Shown: positions 1 to 11,425, counted from the stretch's first letter. The stretch: 64,000 bases of DNA from Gloeopeniophorella convolvens (GCA_022496205.1 WTXD01000046.1:62001-126000), one strand, 5' to 3'. Translations and numbers: made by a program. The notes: a model not told the origin generated them from the sequence alone.

Positions 1-16
1 CTTTGCATTTGCTATC

Positions 17-2568
17 ATGCCGCAAGAGCCCGGACTAGGCCCCGACGTAACATATGGTCCGAATCTCCCCCCATGGACAGTCTGTTGCAGGGTATGCTTC
101 GCACAAGCTTTCATGCCTTAGCCTCTGGTTGATATCGACTGTTCTAGCACACCCACCTGGCCAGCCTCCTATCTGGCCTACGCAGTCCGGGAAAAACTTC
201 AGCGATCCCTCGGGCCCACTGTTCTCGATGTATCTAGAGCGCGCTGAGGAAGAGGATAAGAAGATGGTGGAGAGTTGGAAGGGTGACGCAGAGGGCATAC
301 TCGTATTCGTGCGACTTTCCCCTCCCCTCCTAGTATGCCTAGCGCGCTCATTCACTGTCAGACGGGTTTGTTCTCCGCTTCCGTGGCCACATTTCTCGGG
401 AATACATACCAAAGCCTTCAACCGAATTCCCAGGACGCATCAGCCTTCTACCTCTCCCGCATCTATCAACAATCCGCTGCCGAGAATGGGTCACAGGTCT
501 TCGTTCCACCGACCATCTCCGATCCTGCCACCTTCAGCCCATCCACGACCACTGTCTGGGTCAATGCGCTCTGGTTCCTTAGCTTTGTCATCAGTTTGAC
601 GTGCGCGCTGCTGGCCACGATGCTGCAACAGTGGGCCCGACATTATCTGCGCGTGACCCAGACACGCTATCAGCCATAGAAGCGCGCCCGCATTCGTTCG
701 TTCTACGCCGAAGGCGTGGAGAAGTTCTGGGTCTCCTGGGCAATCGACGCCCTTCCCACTCTCCTCCACTTATCCGTCTTCCTGTTCTACGCTGGCCTTT
801 CGGTCCTTTTGTTCAGCGTCAATCTCACCATATTCAAGATCATCGTGTCTTGGGTCACACTCTGTCTATCCCTCTACGTGGTGATCACGATCTTGCCAGC
901 CATATTCCCGAACAGCCCATATCGCACACCCCTATCAACGTCATGTTGTATGGCCCCTCTATACATCCTTCGGCCCCTTGTTAATGCCCTCGGGGACATC
1001 TTCGACCTTCTTTCCAACACATTTGGCGTTCTATCGCCAGTCCGGAGGGCCCTCTATGACTTAGGGGCGACATTGCAAGTGCTGGCCATGAGCGGAATGG
1101 TCAAATTGGCTGAGAAGGCAGCAATGGACCAATCATCCGGTACGGACAGTCGGGCATTAGCATGGACATACGACTCCTTGGATGAGGATCACGAGTTGGA
1201 GCAATTTCTCGCCGGAGTCCCTGGCCTGCTGGACTCAGGGATGGTGAAGCAACCCGTGGCAGTGCTGGCACGCGTGGACAAATTCAGCCATTGCGACTAT
1301 GTCATTCGCGGGGCGCTGGGCTTGATTTCTCGTCCCGTAGGGCCAAGCATCTCCCCTCAAGCTGTCCGACGTCGACGGTTCAAGATATGCTCTGAAGCTG
1401 CCTTTGCGCTCATCTCCACACATAGTCTTCATATAGCGTGGCCGTTCGGGCGGGGCGAATCAGCCTTTTTACAGGTTTTAGAAAGCATGGCAGAGGACCC
1501 AGATCAAGACCTTGTCGTCGCTGCAAACTGTATGGTCCATCTGTACTTTCTGACCTTCCCATGGCGATATCAAGACATGCAGACCGCTCCCCTTAGCCAA
1601 ATTACGGGCCTCCCTCTACTCACGGATTGGGCTGCGTTGTCTAATCCTGAGATCCGCCGTGCCGTTACCCTGCACTTTATTCGCCACGTTGCCTTACCCT
1701 ATCTTGATGGGCCATCTCGGACGACATCTGCGAAGGCAATGGTCACTACTTTACGCTACATGTCCCTCACTCCTCTCGGAGCGAATGTCATCGATGAGGA
1801 TCGCCATAATTTGTGCGAGATTTGGAATCGTGCCGCCGGGGCCGCGCCAGACCAAGACGCACAGGTTGGCTTCACACATCCTTGCACATCTCCAACCTTT
1901 TTATTGTCATCTCACCTCAAGCCTTTAGTACGGCCTCGGGACGATTCTGGGGTGCAAAAACTTACGATCAAGTCATCGCCCTCGAACAATCCGACTTCCC
2001 TCCGTGCGCCGAGGTGTCTCACCGCCCTCCCACTTCCCGGCGTCCATCGACAGCCTCTGGCCGTCTTAAGTGGTTCGCGGGCCGGCCACAGGGTACTATC
2101 TCCCTCGAACCCGCACAGTTTCCTGCCCACGAACCCTTCGCACCTACACCCCCGAATAACACCACAATCCCAGTGACGCTCATCACGCCCAAGACGAGCA
2201 AACCGCCAATCCTAGGTACAGCATCCATGTCATCGCGAACTGTAGACCTTGCGCTCTCCGTCGAATCCTCCTTGCAGAGCAATCACTCTGTGCTTCTAGT
2301 GTCATCACCAGCCTCCCCGGGGGGCGCGGTCTTGCTTCCCGGCAACCCTGTCGACAGCCACAGTTCAACGCAACGGACTCCTTCATCCCAGCAATCGCCC
2401 AGTTCCGATGGCAATGACCTGTCAACGGGTTCCGAAGCCGTTGTTACTGTGGACGCAGATTCGCACATGTTTGGTCCTCAAGCGGAGATGCCTCGCTATT
2501 CCCTCAGAGTTCCCTTGGGGCGAGTGATAAGGTCTCCATATGATGGACGGGAGTCATACACTCCATGA
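17..2568 (+). pseudogene. DUF6535 membrane protein, copy 1 (disrupted)
   Basis: First of five DUF6535-type genes in the window. A start is possible at 17, with introns at about 92-147 and 309-361, matching the introns of the other copies. The conserved body follows: the TGLFSASVATFLGNTY segment, the hydrophobic VWVNALWFLSFVISLTCAL segment, then QQWARHYLRVTQTRYQP. Immediately after this a TAG (677-679) replaces the Tyr codon found in copies 2, 3 and 4, and the same frame reopens at once and continues to about 1865. There the homology moves to another frame that ends at 2568. Exon 1 also has small indels against copy 5, so its phase does not join exon 2 cleanly. The family is of unknown function with several membrane spans and a Pro/Ser/Thr-rich tail. 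Two or more lesions make this a probable pseudogene, although stop readthrough or assembly error cannot be excluded by eye. Confidence 0.8.
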
Positions 2569-3558
2569 ACGTTCATGTCATATCTCGTAGTCTCTGTGCT
2601 GCCTCAATGTATCGTCTGCACACGTTTTTACCTATGTCCTGTTTCCCTTCGTGTATGTAACGTGGGGAATGATGCACGCACGCTTCGACGGCTGTGCTCG
2701 CCGCCCAGGGCTGAGATCGTGGCTTCAGAGGCCAAGATGCTCCTGGTGGGCGCGCAGGCATGCTGGATTTCACTGCGCTGGCAGTTGCGTTGTTAAGACC
2801 ACGGTGTTGTGTGCACGCCGTCAGAGGTCCCTCCCAGTCATGCGTGTCGATGTACATACAGGTAAGAAGAGTTGATACGTATTTCGAAGAGCCGGCTTCA
2901 ACATCGACGACGAGTCGATGGAGGTTGTCATAATCTGCTAGCTTTACGGGCCAGCTCGCCCAGACTGCGTGGACAACGAGAAGTCACACTCCTGGCACTA
3001 ATCCAGCTACGGTTCGTTCGCGCGAAGGGCTGTATTTCTATGCCTGCCTCTTGTTTCTAGTACGACACGTATAGCTGGCGGGGACCTCAGGATGTGTGCA
3101 CCACACTTACTACCGGCGCCTCAGCCAAATTTAGCATACCTGCTCCCACCAGGAACGTCCCCGGGACCGCTGAGGTCAGCTTCCGATCTGATCGTCAAGC
3201 AGCAAAGCGCAGTCATCGAAGCGTGCGTGAGCCCTTCTTCGCGTTACATAGATATAAGTATACGGTGCACAACATTATCCTGTGTAGATAGATACACGTA
3301 AAAGTGGAGTGAGCAGACGCCACATTGTGCCAGCAGGCGCCACGAAATATTACATGAACGTCTTAGACTGCACAGGCCCTATCCGTCATAGAGAGTGTAT
3401 CACTCGCCCAAAGGGGACCTCGGGGGGGGGGGGGGGGATAGCGAGGTAGTTCTATTGGGGGAACGAAGATGGGCGTGCTCCACGTCCACAGAAAGAGCAG
3501 CTCCTGAGCCTATTGACAGATCATTTGCATCATGGCGGGGCAATTTATGGGGTGGAGT
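2569..3558. other. Intergenic stretch between DUF6535 copies 1 and 2
   Basis: This lies between the convergent 3' ends of copies 1 and 2. No reading frame here has family signature or splice logic. The part nearest copy 2 (about 3390-3558) still resembles the C-terminal tail of copy 1 when read on the minus strand, beyond the stop of copy 2. It therefore holds decayed coding sequence. A 16-base G run lies inside it. Confidence 0.5.
3422..3437 (+). repeat. Poly-G tract (16 G)
   Basis: Uninterrupted run of 16 G in the intergenic region downstream of both DUF6535 copies 1 and 2. It could be a replication-slippage hotspot, a G-quadruplex-forming tract or a sequencing-length artefact. No functional role can be assigned from sequence. 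Confidence 0.9.
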
Positions 3559-5850
3559 CTATTTCGTCAGATTGTCGGTGTCGACGGGGTTGCTGGGGGG
3601 CAAGATGTTTTGTTGTGACGTTGATACTGCCACTGGAAGCGTAAAGTGATTGCTTCGCACGGGAGAGTCGACGGGGAACGAAAGGTCAACCGTTGGCAAT
3701 GACGTAAATGATGCGCCAGGGACTAGCGTCTTGTTCGTCCCGGGAGTGGTTGGTGTCACCGGAATTGCGGGGTCGCTCGGGGGTGCGGTTACGAAGGGTG
3801 CGCGGGAGGGAGGACGCCGGTGGGACGCCGCGGCGCACGGCAGGAAGTCGGATTGCTCGAGGGCGATGAGCTCATCGTAAGTTTCGGCACCCTGAGATTG
3901 CTCCGAGGCCGTGGCAAAGACATGGAGGTGAGACTGGGAATAGAAGGGGTGGAGACATGCAAGGATGTGCAGAGCTACCCTGTGCTCGTCTCGGTCCGGC
4001 GCGATCCTGACGGTACGATTCCAAATCTCGCACAGGCTATAGCGGATCTCGTCAGGGAGACTCACTGAGACGGGCCCGAGTTGCATGTGGAGTAGAGTAG
4101 CAGTGATTGCCTTCGCATGTGTTGTTCGAGATGGCCCATCAAGGTAGGGTAAGGCAACATGGCGAATGAAGTGTAGGGTTGCGGCATAACGAACGTCAAG
4201 ACGAGACCAGGTAGTCCAATCTGTGAGTAGAGGAAGGCCCGTGATGCGGCTAATGCTAGCGGTCACCGAGGTGTCCATGTCTACCCACGAGAAGGACAAA
4301 AAGTACAAAAGGGCCATACAATTTGCAGCGACGACGAGGTCTTGATCCGTGTCCTTTGCCATCCTTTCCAAAGCGAGCAAAAAATCAGATCTGCCCAACC
4401 CCAACCACCACGGCATGGAGCGAGGATTATGTATAGGGAGGAGTGCAAATGCAGATTCCGAGCATATCTTGAACCGTCGACGTTGGGCAGCTTGAGGGGA
4501 GAGGCTTGGCTCTATGGGACGAGAGATCAGGTCCAGCGCTCCGTCGATGAGGTAGTCACGATGACTGAGTGCATCCACGCGTGCCAGCACTACCACGGGC
4601 TGCTTCACCATCCTTGAGTTCAGCAGACCGAGACCCCGGCTAGGAATTGCTCCAACTCGTGGTCCTCATCTAAAGAGTCGTATGTCCATGCTAATGCTCG
4701 GCTGTCCGCATCGAGGGGCTGGTTCATCGCTGCTTTCTCAGCCGATTTGACCATTCCATTCGTGACCAGAACCTGCAAATTTGTCCTCAATTCAGAGAGG
4801 GCTCTCCAGACTGGTGATAAAATGCCGAATCTGGTAAAGAGACGGTGGAGAATGTGCCTGAGGACGTTGACAGGTGGTCGAAGGACGTATAAAGGAGCCA
4901 TCCAACACAATGTCGATAGTGGCGTGCGATATGGGCTATTCGGGAATACCGCTGGCAAGATCGTGATCACCACGTAGAGTGATAGACAGAGCGCGACCCA
5001 AGAGACAACGACCTTGAATATAGTGAGGTTGACGCTGAAGAGAAGGGCCGAGAGGCCGGCGTAGAATAGGAAGACGGATAGGTGGAGGAGAGTGGGAAGT
5101 GCGTCGACTGCCCAGGAGACCCGGAACTTCTCTACACCCTCGGCGTAGAACGAACGAATGCGGGCGCGCTTGTACGGCTGGTAGCGTGTCTGGGTCACAC
5201 GCAGGTAGTGTCGCGCCCACTGTTGCAACATCGTGGCCAGGAGCGCACATGTCAGGCTGATGACGAGACTGAGGAACCAGAGCGCATTGACCCAGACAGT
5301 GGTCGTGGATGGACTGAAGGTGGCAGGATCGGAGATGGTCGAGGGGATAGAGACCTGAGAACCATTGCCGGAAGCAGATTGCTGGTAGATGCGGGAGAGG
5401 TAGAAGGCGGACGCGTCCTGAGAGTTCAGCTGAAGCCCCTGGTAGGTGTTTCCCAGGAACGTCGCAACGGAGGCGGAGAATAGACCGGTCTGCGGCAGAA
5501 AGCTCTGAGCTCGTCGCGAGACAGCTAAAGGGAGGTACGCACGAATACGAGTATCCCATCCGCGTCACCCTTCCAATTCTCGACCATCCTCCTGTCTTCC
5601 TCCTCCGCGCGCTCGAGGTACATCGAAAACAGCGGGCCAGACGGATCACTGAAGCTCTTCTCGGACTGGACATGAGATTGTCCATGAGGCTGACTAGGTG
5701 GGTATGCTAGAGATTTTCAAGGTACGTTGATCAGACACAGACAACCATCAAGAATAACTAACATATAGTACCTTGAGCTTCACCTGATACCGGTACCGGC
5801 GCGTTCACATTGTGTATTGTGTTGGGTCCCAGCTCGATGTCTGGCTCCAT
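3559..5850 (-). pseudogene. DUF6535 membrane protein, copy 2 (frameshifted)
   Basis: Starts at ATG 5850-5848 (MEPDIELGPN). Exons are about 5850-5772 and 5706-5543, with exon 3 starting at 5489; intron phases match copy 3. Conserved DUF6535 segments follow in order: FSMYLERAEEEDRRMVENW, ILVF|TGLFSASVATFL, TVWVNALWFLSLVISLTC, QQWARHYLRVTQTRYQPYK and EGVEKFRVSWAVDALP. At about 4638, just after EQFLAGV, one base is missing compared with copies 1 and 3, which gives a stop at 4620. The downstream part (MVKQPVVVLARVD onward) is intact in the next frame until a TAG at 3561-3559. That end is earlier than in copy 1, and related tail sequence continues past it. Because only one base separates the frames, it could be a young pseudogene or a sequencing error. 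Confidence 0.8.
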
Positions 5851-6244
5851 GGTGCTAGAATTGGCCTCCGTGGCAGACTTGTCAAGTGCAGACAGTCAGT
5901 CTTTCACATGTGCAGCTATGGTGAGTGTGGGGAATCTGGCAGTACGGCGCTCCGGCAGGTCCCGGCGGGGCCGCCCACTGAGCTCAGCTGAGCACCGCTC
6001 GCCAACCGCTCTTCGGGCTGGGACTAGCCGGGACTAGTGCTTTGCTTCGGAACACTTCGAGAGCTTCAAGCTTTAAGCTTCAAGCCTCGCGTATAGTCCT
6101 ATTGCGTGTCAGGCTATCAGTTACTACTGTAAGTGGTCGATTCTCGCCCTGTGAGTAAGTTGGGGGCTTCTGTGTATGTCTACAACGGAGAACGCTGACC
6201 TAGTACTCGAACAAACAGACCTGACCATCTTATTCGTGACTGAA
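5851..6244. other. Intergenic region between DUF6535 copy 2 and MYND gene A
   Basis: Upstream region of DUF6535 copy 2 and 3' flank of MYND gene A. It contains a small palindromic patch around 6060-6090 built from repeated AAGCTT-type words. No gene is seen. Confidence 0.4.
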
Positions 6245-6913
6245 TCACCGCAGACGAACACGGCCGTAATCCTGGAAGTAACGCACTGCGCGGTCGAGAT
6301 CTTTCCACATCACATCGTCGTACTCATTATAAGCGGACATATGCGGCTCTACGTTGTGCACCAGTATCATGTCTCCCTGCCACGGGTGGCCCAATCTTTC
6401 CGGACCGCCAGCGAGTCGCATCACGCACTTGTTGAAGGGTAGGCTGAGGAGCATCCCTTCGTCGTCCCAGTGCAGGGTGAGCCTGCGCTCCTCTCCCCTG
6501 GGCGGGAGGTAAGCCATCCCAAGATGCCCGGTGATATTCGTATGTTCTTTTAGGTCCGCGTTATGCCAGGGGACCGGGTCGTCCTCGTCTTTCCTAACAG
6601 TGCACGTCACGTCAACCATGCGTGGCGCGTCGGCATCCGCTTTGAGAAGAAAGGCCTTGACAGTGAACTTAGCCCCGATCTGCGAGCGCCGCGCTCGCTC
6701 CTCCCCGGGGTCGGGCGATGGCTTGCAGAACGGCTTGTGCGCTTTCCAGTCCTAGCGCCCACGGTCAGTTTTCGGTACATGGGCTCGCATAGACGGGCGG
6801 TTTACTGATTTCTGGTGCTCTGTGGAACAGTAGAAGACGTATTTGCAGCGCTGGCAGCGCTTGTTCGAGTCTTCCCTGCATACCCTGCAGAAACCTTCGG
6901 CGGGTGATGACAT
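6245..6913 (-). CDS. MYND zinc-finger protein A
   Basis: Two exons, 6913-6806 and 6751-6245, give about 204 residues. Start ATG 6913-6911 gives MSSPAEGFCRVC. The MYND finger is split by a 54-nt intron (donor GTAAAC, acceptor CTAG): CRVC and CQRC pairs, then FYCSTEHQKS joined to DWKAHKPFC, with ligand order C-C-C-C-C-H-H-C. After the finger comes a fungal domain of about 150 residues without a name I recognise, which includes VDVTCTVRKDED and ends in YFQDYGRVRLR. MYND fingers generally mediate protein-protein contacts, so a nuclear or cytoplasmic adaptor role is only an inference. A paralogue (gene B) lies directly upstream on the same strand and has the intron at the same codon. Confidence 0.8.
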
Positions 6914-7683
6914 CGTTCTCGCAGACTTGGGAGTTGGGAGGAAGGAGAGAGTTGTTGGGCGGAAGTTCTACTTCCCACTTCCTGCATCGCTCTATATGGG
7001 ACGTAAGTTGTGTGCGCCTTGCGCCTCATGTAGAGGGCGCAAAGAAGGGCGTCCTTGAAGACGCGCGTCCGCCCACATACTATCCTTACGTGACTTCGTT
7101 GGAGAGGGGAATCCTGGAATATGTGATGCGTTTCATGCTGGTGGGCGACACAATGCAGAATTTTCGGTCAAGATACAGTCAGTGGAGGCGTCTGCTCTGA
7201 TGCACTTGCGAGCCAAGGTCTAAAGTTGGTCAGTCGTACCAGCGCAACTGCAGATGGACGCTAGTCTTGGAAGAACTGCACCGCATGGTCAATATTTTCT
7301 CACGTCACGTCTACTCACGGCGTATAGTCGACCCACAAGGTCTGACGTTCCGCAGCAGCATGACACCATCGCACTGCAGATGGCCTGGGCACCCAATCCT
7401 ATCCACGGGATGTTGGACACAGCAATGCTGCAGCAGACCGTAGAGTTACGCGTTGTCGTTGAAGCGCGCGCGCGTCAACTAACCTCGTGCAATCAGTGGA
7501 CACCCTGTCCCACCGCAAGTGCAATATTCATCTTGTTGACACCCAGGAGTAAAAACAATATATTCGGTCAGCCATACCATCGATATCGTACAAATACAGT
7601 TATAAATACACGTTCGGGATGAGATAAGGTAGGGCGCATAAGGTCGATCATTCCGAGTTCCGAGAGACGACGCACAGCCACCA
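6914..7683. other. Intergenic region between the two MYND genes
   Basis: Spacer between paralogues A and B. Short open frames on both strands carry no recognisable motif or splice logic. The 5' flank of gene A must lie here, but no clear TATA box could be placed. Confidence 0.35.
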
Positions 7684-8669
7684 CTACGTCCGCCCGTAGT
7701 CCCGGAAATACTCGATGGCGGGGGCTAGGTCCTCCTCCGCGACGTCGCAGTACCGATCAGGCCGCTCCTCGCGCAAGAGTATAATATCCCCAACCCAGCT
7801 CTGCGCCGTGCGCCCAGGCCCACCGACCAGCCGCTCGACGCACCGGTTTGGGCGTTGCCCATCGAGCAAGCCGAACTCGTGGAAGAACAGCGAGAGCGCA
7901 CGCCCGAGCGGCGGCGCCTCAGGCGCGGGCGACGCGCGTTGCACGCCGACGTACCCAAGCGCGGGCCACGTCGCGTGCTCCTTGAAATCCGGCGCGTGCC
8001 ACATGTGGCCATCCTCTTCGGGCTCGCGCAGCGTGCACGACACCTGCACGCGCCGCGGCGCGTCCGCGTCGACGCCAAAGAAGTACGCCGCAACCGAGAC
8101 AGTGTCGCCCGGGCGCAGGCCGCGCGCGCGCTCCTCTGCGTCGGCAGGCGGCGGGCGGGCTTTGGGCGGCGAGCGGCTGCGCGCGAGCGTCGGGAGGCAG
8201 TGCGGCCTGTGCGCGCGCCAGTCCTGTCGTAATGCGCGGGAGCGGAGCGGTGTCAGGGACGCGCGGCGGGTGCGCGTAGGGTGCAGGGAGGACGCGCCTG
8301 CGTGCTGTGCTCGCGCGAGCAGTAGTAGGCGGACTTGCAGCGCAGGCAGCGCTTCGTGGATGGCACGCCGCAGACGCGGCATGGGTGCCGGCGCGGAGGC
8401 GTATTCGAGCGCGAGGTCGGCCGCGGGAGCGCCTTGCCCTCGACGAAGTGGAACGGCGCGGGGCCGGTGTCCACCTGCGTCGATTGCGGGCTCAGGCTTG
8501 GCTCTGGGGTGTGCTTGCGGGAAGGGGGCTGTTCAACCTTTTCGGGCTCTTGCGGCTTCTCGGGGGGCCCTGTTGTGTCAGCCTTGTCGGCTTTCTCAGC
8601 CCTTGCGCTTAGTGTCGAGACGAGGAAGATGATGGCAATGAGGACGATAGCGACGGGAAGCAGAGACAT
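7684..8669 (-). CDS. MYND zinc-finger protein B with N-terminal membrane anchor
   Basis: Exons 8669-8298 and 8223-7684 give about 303 residues. The start MSLLPVAIVLIAIIFLVS (8669) opens directly with one hydrophobic span of about 20 residues, suggesting a signal anchor or signal peptide; paralogue A lacks this. A Pro/Glu/Lys/Ser-rich linker follows, then the MYND finger CRVC, CLRC, YYCSREHSTQ joined to DWRAHRPHC, and a C-terminal domain homologous to A (VQVSCTLREPEEDGH to EYFRDYGRT). The splice that restores the finger uses a GC donor (CAG|GCGCGT) and acceptor CGACAG, matching the position of the canonical intron in A exactly. The exon bases are strongly G/C-biased compared with A. Function is unknown. 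Confidence 0.78.
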
Positions 8670-8939
8670 CATGGATAGGTGCAGAAGGACCTCGGGCGCG
8701 TTGCAGGCTATAAGCCAGAAGGGAGACCCCTGGGCATGAACAGGCATGCACTTGCCACGAGGTCCTGGGCTCAGGGAGGTCCACCGACCAGCTGCGATCA
8801 AATCGTGCACTGATCGGACAACATATGTTCCTTACGAAGCCCTCGAGGCAAAAGTGCGTTTAGCGACTGCATACTGAGTGTCGATACATACAAAATGAGA
8901 TACGCGGCCCCTCTTCGTGCCTCATGCCGCCGGATCCAC

Positions 8940-10313
8940 CTAGGCGGAAACTTTGATCAGGAGCTTCCCCGTCGTCTTCCCCGTCGTAAGATCAGTCTGC
9001 GCCTGCTGCACACCCTCGGCTGTGAACGGATACTCGGTGTGAATATTGATCTTGAGAGCGCCGCTGGATACCAATTTCCAAAGCTCCGCGCTGTAGTGAT
9101 TGCGCTCTTCGAGCGTCACTGTGTAGTTCGTGAGCCTAGAGCCACGCGGCATGGGCGTGTAAGTCATAGATGAGCAGCAGGAGAGCAGGAACCCACGTGG
9201 GACGAAGTAGTTTGACGTTCTTTGCAACCAGCCTGAACAGGTTGACGGGGTCTACCGCGCCGGAAGCATTACCAAACGCCACAATGGTTCCCTTACGCTT
9301 GATCATCTTGAAATCATCGTCAAACCTGCCAGATCGCGAGTTAGCATTCCGGCTAGAGAAAACATTACAACTCACGTCGTCCTGCCCACGCCATCGTAGA
9401 TGACTTCCACACCCTTTCCATTGGTGAGCTCGAGGACGCGGTCGACGGTGTTCTCTTGCTTGTAGATGATGACGTGGTCTGCGCCATGTGCCTTGGCGAT
9501 CTCCGCCTTCTCGGGGGTGGAGGTCGTGCCGATGACTGTGGCACCCCGGGCCTTGGCCAGCTGCGCGTGCAACAGGCCGACGCCTCCCGCGATGGTGTGA
9601 ATGAGCACGTTGTCCCCCTTCTTCACATCATACGCCTCCGAGACCTGGGCGAGTGCCGTAAGACCCTGAAGGAGGGCTGCAGCTGCGGTGCGAGTGGAGA
9701 TGTCGTCGGGGACAGAGTAGACAGTGGTATTCCAATCGGCCGCGATGTACTCCTGGAGCGAGCCCACGCGATCCTAACACGAGTAACGGTTATAAATAGA
9801 CATGTGTGAGCAGATCGCGACTCACAATTGCAACGCGACCACCCTTCTTAAATCCCCTGCTCTTGAAATCTGCGCTTTCGAGCACTGCAGGATCAGATGG
9901 GAGCTCCAAAATGATTCCGGCAGCCTCTTTGGCGATTGGAAGGGGACTCTGCTGTACAGTATATAAACCCGATCTTCATGATGTTCTCAGCTACTATCCA
10001 AGATCTTTGACTGAGATTGATTGATCAATACCTGTGATAGGTGTCAATGAAGTTGACGCCAGCCCATTCGACCTGTTGCGAGGTATAAGGACGGTCGTGT
10101 AGCGTCAAGTAATCACATCAAGCGTACCTTGATAAGGATGTCGGTGGGTTTCACGGTTGGGAACGGGAGCTCGAGGTTCTCGATGACCTCGACGCCGCCA
10201 GTCTTGGTGATGCCAACCGCTTTGATAGTTGCAGGATAGGACATGTTGGTAGTGAGAGAATGGCGCCAGAGTCTTCGGAATAATGGCCTAAGAGCCCTGA
10301 GCAGCGTGACCAT
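8940..10313 (-). CDS. NADPH:quinone oxidoreductase (zeta-crystallin type)
   Basis: Medium-chain dehydrogenase/reductase of the zeta-crystallin/Zta1 type, which reduces quinones with NADPH. Six exons join in frame: 10313-10128, 10072-10032, 9973-9826, 9773-9376, 9325-9197 and 9135-8940, giving 365 residues. Landmarks are VEWAGVNFIDTYHRSGLY, PLPIAKEAAGII, and the nucleotide-binding stretch VLIHTIAGGVGLLHAQLAKA followed by GATVIGTTST. Then come YDGVGRTTFDDDFKMIKRKG and LRPTLTNYTV, and the C-terminus ends TTGKLLIKVSA. Starting at 10313 adds 23 residues rich in Arg, Leu and Ser that look like a mitochondrial presequence. An in-frame ATG at 10244 gives a 342-residue form closer to the usual family length. 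Confidence 0.9.
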
Positions 10314-10678
10314 GCCAGTTTTATGGGGGATAGAGAACGAATCGCGTCATCAGTGTGCCCTGAAGTAGACCCACGTTCTCCGACGGAACTCCTTTAAATG
10401 CATAAGAACCGCTAGGCTATTCCACGGGCTTCTCTCAGAGTTTGGCCAACCACATGGGTGGTATTCCGTGGGTGTTTTGTTTCGCGCATGGCAGTGGTAC
10501 AGTAATATGTCAGAGAGAAGCTGATGTAGGAGAGGATCGACCGGCCCGCTCCCGCCGACTCGGACTTGCCCTGAACAGCCTCGTCGACGCGAACCCTCGC
10601 AACGTCGCCCAGACACCGTCACCGTGCTTCAAGCTCCTGTGGCACCCGACACACAGCCCTTCGATCCCTAGACGCGTC
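10314..10678. promoter_or_regulatory. Divergent promoter region
   Basis: A spacer of about 365 bp between the divergently transcribed quinone oxidoreductase and RsfS-domain genes; both promoters must lie here. An open frame runs through it into the RsfS gene from 10442, but its predicted residues do not look like a coherent N-terminus, so the start at 10679 is preferred. Confidence 0.4.
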
Positions 10679-11425
10679 ATGCAGGCTTTTTGTTTCACAG
10701 CGCGGCGTACTTCGCGCTTGGCGCATGGCACTCACGGCCGCGTCGGCTTCATAACACCAGCGAGGAAGCTGTCGACTCTGGATCAGGCCTCCTTGCCCCC
10801 ACGCGTGCCATGGTTCGTAGACCCCGCGGAGGCATCGCGTGCAGCACAGGCGCAGGCCCCGAAAGTGGTTGTAGCTCCTCTTCCACCCAACGTGCCAATG
10901 GCGCTGCAGCACCTACACGCGCAACTGGCACAGTCGCCGCACCTCGACCCATCCGAGCTGCTCGTTCGTGACCCTATACCACAACCCCCTGGACCTCCTC
11001 TTCCGGTGATTCAGCCAAAAGGCCGCCGCAAGCGCGGGCGGACATATTCAGGCGAAGGTTTCCTCGAGCCCGGCGGGTTATGGAATTGGATAGTGCTGGC
11101 GCAGGTGCGTTCTCCATGGGTGTGATCGGGGAGCATCACTAAATGCCGTTCATGAAGGTGAAAGAGGGGACGGAGAAACGTGGGGCAATCGAGTCGGTTG
11201 TGCGACTCATCCGAAAGACGGTGCGTCCCCCGCCGAGCTGTTTACAATCAGACCACGCTGACCCCCGCGTAGCTGCTGTCCATGGACCCGCCTCTTCAGC
11301 TTCCCAAGAAAAACCGAAGGGACATCCATGACGGCTGGGCAATGGTGGACGCTGGCGACTTCGCTGTCCACGTCATCAGTGCCAACGCGCAAAGGCGATA
11401 CTTTGGCGACCGTTCGAAGTGGTAA
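10679..11425 (+). CDS. Mitochondrial RsfS/Iojap-domain protein (ATP25 N-domain type)
   Basis: Exons 10679-11104, 11158-11220 and 11273-11425 give 213 residues. The N-terminus (MQAFCFTARRTSRLAHG, later RKLST) is Arg-rich without acidic residues, as in mitochondrial presequences. A proline-rich linker follows. The conserved part starts at WNWIVLAQ|VKEGTEKRGAIESVVR and continues with DGWAMVDAGDFAVHVISA and NAQRRYFGDRSKW, the DY/DAGD-VVHVF pattern of ribosomal silencing factor domains. In yeast the related domain is the N-terminal half of ATP25, a mitochondrial protein whose other half stabilises OLI1 mRNA. This gene ends right after the RsfS domain, so it encodes a stand-alone version. A role with the mitoribosomal large subunit is inferred from the family. 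Confidence 0.8.

Noticed and set aside
7254..7622. Plus-strand open frame of about 120 codons between the MYND genes
   Set aside because: No recognisable motif or upstream promoter element; composition looks random.
7715..8632. Long plus-strand frame antisense to MYND gene B
   Set aside because: Arises from the G/C-rich codon bias of the real minus-strand gene; the zinc-finger residues are on the minus strand.
10442..10678. 5' extension of the RsfS-domain gene to 10442
   Set aside because: The extra residues do not resemble a targeting sequence or domain, whereas ATG 10679 gives a clear mitochondrial presequence.
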